Shown here: positions 58,436 through 64,000 of the stretch, piece after piece | How positions within the stretch are numbered: position 1 is the first letter of the stretch | Layout of the letters: each line of letters begins with the position of its first letter | From: Hyposmocoma kahamanoa | Lineage: Eukaryota; Arthropoda; Insecta; Lepidoptera; Cosmopterigidae | NCBI RefSeq assembly: GCF_003589595.1 | Contig: NW_020653945.1 | Span: forward strand, 8,184,976-8,248,975 | Length of the DNA stretch: 64,000 bases | Direction: 5' to 3' | Program-made: the position numbers and the translations under genes | Notes under the pieces: model-generated | The model's database searches: none | Seen by the model: the letters and a program-made list of their open reading frames with translations, nothing else | What the model was told of the DNA's origin: nothing

Positions 58436-61400
58436 TTATTCCGCTTTCACCTCGGCGGCGGGGGGTGCCTCAGTCGTGGCGGCCACTTCGGCCGGTTCCT
58501 CGACGGGTGTTACCACGTCGACGTTCTCCACCGCGCGCTCCGCACCACCTGCGCCATCTGGAGTCAAGCAGGGACGTTTGTATATCTGCAGACACATGAC
58601 AATATATCAATGATGTGAAAGTTTCACTTACTGCGTTGGTGGTGCTGATAGTACACGTTCTGCCTGGGCGGCTGTTGCACGGGGTGTCCATGCGGTCGCT
58701 GCGGCGGCTGCTGCGGGGCGGGAGGTGCGCGGTACAGCGGCAGCGCGGGCGCGTGCGGCCGCTGAATAGGCGCAGGGTACCGCGGGGCCATCATCCCCCC
58801 ACGCGCTACGCCAGAGCCAGCGCCATTTCCCCCACTTCGTCCGTTGTTGCCGCCACCCATCATCTGGTGATGGAAACGGCGTTAAGAAAAAAGCACTAAT
58901 GGGTTACGGGTACTTTAATAATAATAATAATAACGCTCACAATCAACATAGCCCCGCACTAGGGAAACCCTGTGTCGCGGGTGCCATGGACACACACATA
59001 GACAACCACAAATTACACCCAAACTCACGAGAGAAATAAATGTAGGTCATACAAACATTTCTCCCGGCCCGGGAATCGAACCTGGGACCTCTGCGTGGCA
59101 GTCCGGCATGGTAACCGTTCGGCCATGGAGGCAGTTAAATAAAGCAATTTATAAAATTGGTGAACGTAAAATCTCTACAGATTTGAGGTCTGACCTGAGT
59201 GTGCTGCTGGTGGTGGTGGTGCTGCTGGTGCTGCGCGTGATGCGGGTGGTGGTGCGGCGTGTGCTGCTGCTGCGACGCAGCGGGCGGCGGCTGCGGCGGT
59301 GGGTGGTATTTGTGCTGTGGCGGCGAATGCGGCGGCTTTTGAGGTTTGTTGGCGCCCTTAGGGGTAGGCGACGCCGCCTCGCACAGTGGCGCGAACCCAT
59401 TGGCGTGCTCGTGCAGCGGGCTCTTCATTTGCTGCGCGGGCGGCGGCCGCGGTTGTGGCGGAGCATACTGCTGCTGCATCGGCGCGCGGTACTGTTGCTG
59501 GGGAAACAAACTTGTTTCACATCCTGCACTCGAGTCGTTTCGTTCTACTTAGGGAACCAATAGATCCGTAGTTGTTTCGTAAGCCGTTGGTTAAAATAAC
59601 TTAGTTTGATGAACATGAGTTACATTGCTATGGTGCTAATTGGCCAGCACCAACGTTTCAATTTTACCTACCTAATGTTACACACGAGATGGAATTGTTA
59701 CCTGCATCTGCTGCACGGCGGCGGCCACCTGCAGCTGCGATGAGAGGAACTGCGAGCTGAAGGCGCCGGACTGCGCGGGTGGCGTGAATTGCAGAGGGTA
59801 CGTGGGTGCCGGCGCAGTCGGCGGCTGGTAGTGCGAATAGTAAGAAGACGCGGGCGGCGCGGGTCGTGGCAGCAATCCCTGAAGTGAATACGGCGCTTCG
59901 CCTACTGGCCCTGAGTAGCCCAGGTACTGCTGTTGGTAAGTGTTCACTCCGCCCACTCCGCCGACACCGCCTCCTTTACTACCTGTAGACAAACCGTTGC
60001 TCGTAATCACGGCTTGAAACAGCTTTATTATAAGTTTCCTTTTCCACTATTCTGTTATACTTACCTATAGCTCCGATCTGTTGAGTTGAGGGTTTGACCG
60101 TAGCTGACATAAGCGAATTAGTTGAGCTTGAGATTAACACAGTACTAGGGCTGTTGCCCAGCTGCCCAGATTGTCCAAAAGCGGCACCGCCACCGGCCGC
60201 CGCCGCCTGAAATTATTGTTTAGGTTTAGTTAAAATCTTTAAATAAAAATTTTTAAATTCAATTATAATGACTAAAATTATTTAAAATTCTCACCATTCT
60301 GTACTGACTCGGAAGACTTTGAAACATGTCAGGAGGCGGTTGATAGTTATAGGGTGCAGCGGATCCGGCACCGTACGGCGTTCCCGGGAAACCACCAAAT
60401 TGTCCACGGCTCTGATCGAGGAACGCGCCGTACAGGCCACCTTGCTGCTGTAATTGCTGCGAGGAACCGAGCAACTGTTGTGAAGAGTTAAAAAGAACGG
60501 CAGGAGGCGAAGGCACCGATAATCCGCCGTAGCCACCCTGGTAGCCGACGTGGTTGTAATGTTGCGGCGGTGGCGACTGCAGCTGCTGAGTCGGTTTTAC
60601 TTTACATACGTTGGGAGCTGCACCCGTTTCTGTATTGGTTTCTTCGAAACCAGTAAATTGTAGCTCTTCAGTTCCTTCGGCTACGGCAGGCATTTCCCAA
60701 ACTTTCTTAACACTAGCAATTTTAAGGTTAAGGTCGGCGGCTAATGGTGAGATTGTATTCGACGTGCTCATGTGCGTACCTCGTGGCAACCCTAATGTCT
60801 TAGCTGTTTTATCCTCAGTGAGTTGGCCTAGGTCTGAATCGAAAGCGAAGTCCAATTTCATATCAGATGAATCCTCGGCTTTCTGTGATGTATCAAACGA
60901 TATTGGCAGACCCAAGGGAGTTTCGCCGTCAGGGGTAGGCCTACCATTGTCACCAATGAGTTCTTGAATAGATCTCGGCCGCGGTCTCACATCGCCGTTA
61001 AATGGAAGTGGTCGGGCATCCACTTCAGGTGGAATTTCTTCTCCCGGTGTCGGAGGTTTGGCAGTTGTGTTTGCACCTGGTTGATGTTTTTGTTTTAAGG
61101 CCTCGGCAGGTGGAGCAGTCTTATAATTAGTGTTTTCGAAGATAATAGTTTCTACTGGCGGCGTGGTCCCATCGAGAACACCAGTTTTGTCAGTCGCAAT
61201 AGCACATGGGGCAGTCTTTGTTTCAGTCGGAACGTCTCCGGGTGTGCTGCGCTGACTGGATTGACCAGATTTGTTTTCTACAATCTCTGCAGGTTCTTCC
61301 ACGTTTCCGCGTAGTGTTTGAGATATAGGTTTGTCCCAAGCGTTAACTGTAGGCGGAGGTGGAGCCGCACCAGTGTCAGGGCCAAACCCAGTAACTAAGC

Positions 61401-64000
61401 CCATTTGCTTTTGTCTCTGTTTAACGAAACGTGGGGCCAAATTTGCTTGACGAGGCCTGTCGTATTGCGGTCCACCACCTGGTTTACCAGGTACCGGCGC
61501 AGAGCCTCTAGGATTGGATTTGTCGCCTGGATTTCTAGAAGAAGAACCATTGCGACCACCTTGATTGGAATGAGATCTTTGTTTCTGCGCATGTTGATTC
61601 TCTTCTTTTAATGGACCTCTGGCGTCCTTTGAATTTTTCTTATTTCGTACTTCTTGAAAACCATCATCAACTGACTCTTCGTCTTTTTTGACAGTAGATA
61701 ACTTAAGGTCATTCATAGCCTCTGTAATGTCACCAGTTTTTATATCTCCAATATCTTTTTTAGCACCCTGTGAGTTTCGAGCATTGTTTTGGCGATTACT
61801 TGAGTTTTGATTACGCCCGCCTTGTATTTTCTGTGATTGCCCAGATTGTCTGCCTCCAACAGATCGACGACGGCCGATAGTACCACCTCCTTCGGAATGT
61901 TCAGATGTGGTTTCCCAATTTTCGTCCTCACCACTGAGGGGGCCTACAGTTCCTTTCGGGCGACGATCACGTCCTCTACCGGTTGAGGAGCCAGTACGCG
62001 TTTTGTTAATCATCTTTCCTTTGTCATCACCCAGAGCGTTATCTTTGCCGTCATCATTATCTTTAACAGCTCTATTGGCTTGGCTGAATGGACTCTTTGT
62101 GTTAGGCGGCCCATAACCCGTGACGCGCTTAGCAGGTGCTGGAGGTCGTGATGTACCCTGAAAGCCACCCCGTCCTCGACGCGACGGTTGACCGCGAGGC
62201 GCGAAAGGTTCTCTGTTTTCCATACCGTCAGTTGCCATTGAAGCCTGATCGTGTTGTGGAGGGCGATTACCATCATCAGGGCCTTGTTTCTTAGGACCTC
62301 GAGGACTACGTGGCGCTCTACGTCGTTCTTTACGTTCCGAGTTAGGAGCACCATCTGTTGACCCATCCGACTCACTTGCCCTATTTTTGGAACGGGAACT
62401 TCGATGTGAACGCCGTCCACGAGATTCTCTTGGTCCCCAACCTCTAACATATACTGAGTAACCACCACCATACCCCCTACTTTTCTTTTCAGATCCAGAT
62501 CCGCTAGACTTTCTTTCAATAGGTTCCTTTCCTGGAATCCTATTGAGTTGTTCATTGCTGAATCTTTCATGTCTTTTATCATCAGTTCGTTTTTGAGAAT
62601 CAGCTCCAACTTGCACAACCTCGACAGAATGTATTTCGTTGATCTTATTTCCAGCCAAACTTGATGGATCAGTGCTAGATTTAGATGCAATGGATTCAGA
62701 TTCCGACAACTCTTTCTCAGATTTTTGTGAAGTAAAAGTGGGTTTAATTTGTGGAGGTATATGTTCGGAAGAGGGCTGTTTTTGTATTTGAGAGGCAGAA
62801 AGATTTTCAGTTTGGTTAAGCGATTTAGAAAGATTTACAGTCTTAGGAACAGTTTGACTATCAGATATAATAGAATGAGATTGATTAGTAGCAGGAATAT
62901 TTTGCAAAGGAACATTGTGTTGATTTATTTGAGATATTTGCGTGGTCTTCAGCGGCTGGTTTTGCGATGGCAGAGCCTCAGACAAAGTACAAGTTTGTTG
63001 AAGTGGGATAGGCTGTTGTGAAATGCATTTATCTTCACCTTCAGCCTCATTTTGAATTGAGTCTTTCATTTGCTCGCTGTCTTTAGTAAGTTTTTCTTGT
63101 GTGGATTTTAGAATTGTATAATTTGTTTGCTCATCTTGGGTGACATCAGCCCAAGAAGTTTTACCGAAATCTCTCTCGGAAGATTCGCGTCGTGATGCAT
63201 TTGAAGGTGGCGAGTTACGACGTTCGGGAGCCTGAGTCTGTATAGACGAGTCTGAAGATGCAAATGGCTCCGTAAGCCCGATGCTTTTTCTTTCAAAGAC
63301 TTCAGTAAGTTTATCAGCGGCAGTTCTACTGCTGGTATGTTCAGCAACACTTTCTGAAGATTTTCTATCGGAGTCGTTTCTTCGATCCTTATAATCTCCA
63401 TAATCCTTATAGGAATCTTTAGAATTTGACCTATCCAACTCTCTGGTTGGTCTATCATATTCTTGCATCTCTGAACGCCATTGTGGGCCAGGACCATCCT
63501 TTTCTCTTCTGAAGTCATCTTCACGATCAGAGTAATCTCTGAAATAAAATAGAAAAAATTTAATCAATTTAATCTTTCAAGAAACAATGTAAAGCCAGAA
63601 ACATAAGTTCACAATTTTTACTCTTACCTTGAATACGACCTGCGGCCACCATTGTGAGGTGCATGTCGCGGTGCATTATACGACGGAGGCTCTTGTCGCC
63701 TAGATGCTGGTTTACCAGGGAATGCCCAGGCCTTGTGTTGGTCCTCCTGTTGCCTATTTTGTTGTTGTTTCAAGAATCGCGGTGGTATATTAGCTTGGAA
63801 CGTTTTGGAAAATGCTGGATTATTTTGATCGCGATCACGACCATAATCTCTATCTCTATCTCTGAAATCGCGGTCGCGATCATTTCGGTCCCTGTCAACG
63901 CGATCGCGTTCGCGGTCAAATCTATCACGGTCTCTGTCATTGCGATCTCTGTCACGAATGTCCATACGTTCCTTTTCATTCTCTTGGCGATCGCGGTTAT
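58436..64000 (-). CDS. nocte: PRRC2-family protein (nocte orthologue), C-terminal part, 5' end outside window
   Basis: PRRC2 proteins are large, disordered, RNA-associated proteins linked to translation and stress granules; Drosophila nocte is required for temperature entrainment of the circadian clock. Visible exons in order: 64000-63628 (partial), 63538-60295, 60206-60065, 59982-59702, 59497-59195, 58863-58632, 58557-58436; all GT-AG with matching phases, stop TAA at 58438-58436, about 1560 residues. Features: an RD/RE repeat region at the start (DRDRNDRDRDRF), FQANIPPRFLKQQ, Ser/Glu-rich low complexity, GYGGGYSVYVRGWGPRESRG, the motifs DENWETTSEHSE and DGFQEVRNKK, LAPRFVKQRQKQ, NAWDKPI, then Gln/Pro-rich and His-rich stretches (HHHPHHAQHQQHHHHQQH) and an acidic/Ala-rich end VEEPAEVAATTEAPP. 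The conserved N-terminal domain lies beyond 64000. The identity is from these motifs, read by eye. Confidence 0.88.
58915..59135 (-). mobile_element. tRNA-derived SINE with (ATT)n tail
   Basis: On the minus strand a head with box A-like ATGGCCGAACGG and box B GGTTCGATTCCC (59071-59082) keeps CTGCCAC of tRNA-Gly(GCC) but has lost the anticodon stem pairing. A body with gtttgtatgacctacattta and ccgcgacacagggtttccc follows, ending in attattattattatta. It fills most of the 331-bp intron between the sixth and fifth visible exons (58863 and 59195) of the PRRC2 gene, on the same strand. Confidence 0.8.

Noticed and set aside
58470..58557. Reading of the last PRRC2 exon from an acceptor near 58586, giving an Arg-rich end
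   Set aside because: The acceptor at 58558-58559 (gactccag) restores a 39-residue end with GAGGAERAVENVDVV that suits an acidic C terminus; the alternative frame is arginine-rich and looks noncoding.
59060..59135. tRNA-Gly gene
   Set aside because: Boxes A and B are present but the anticodon stem is lost and a SINE body with an ATT tail follows.
58615..59571. GC-rich + strand frames rich in Arg, Leu and Val
   Set aside because: They are antisense readings of the Gln/Pro/His-rich PRRC2 exons; the minus frames are joined by matching splice phases.
1..64000. CRISPR array, operon, phage or defence-island signals
   Set aside because: The window is spliced eukaryotic DNA; there are no regularly spaced direct repeats beyond microsatellites and the 23-bp tandem unit.

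Overview
The window looks like nuclear DNA of an insect, most likely a moth or butterfly. It is AT-rich, has small spliced genes with GT-AG introns, and is full of Tc1/mariner elements, tRNA-derived SINEs, non-LTR fragments and short foldback elements. The insect call rests on the protein sequences; the lepidopteran call is inferred from repeat style.

Layout. (1) 1-400: the 3' end of an unrecognised + strand gene. (2) 1687-10866, minus: a complete five-exon MED18 gene (Mediator head subunit, 223 aa), whose two long introns are filled with transposons. (3) 11500-14496, plus: a complete five-exon Rrp4/EXOSC2 gene (RNA exosome cap subunit, 299 aa), head to head with MED18 across 633 bp. (4) 15345-31344, minus: a complete 14-exon choline transporter-like gene (SLC44/CTL2 type, 810 aa); every exon junction keeps phase. 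(5) About 31.3-58.4 kb: no host gene that I can support, only degraded non-LTR retrotransposons, microsatellites, foldback elements and unclassified AT-rich DNA. (6) 58436-64000, minus: the last seven coding exons of a PRRC2-family gene (Drosophila nocte orthologue), running off the right edge.

The host genes are housekeeping genes (transcription, RNA decay, membrane transport, RNA-binding/translation) with no obvious joint pathway. The only suggestive linkage is the shared MED18/Rrp4 promoter region.

I found no convincing undescribed system. The best leads are a Tc1-like transposon with a single in-frame stop, an unclassified retroelement-like family (called family R here) with eight copies including one nested in a SINE, near-perfect hairpins inside introns, a dispersed repeat with an internal tRNA-like segment, a cluster of an 11-bp motif in a MED18 intron, a GC-AG intron in the transporter gene, and a probable false duplication at an assembly gap.
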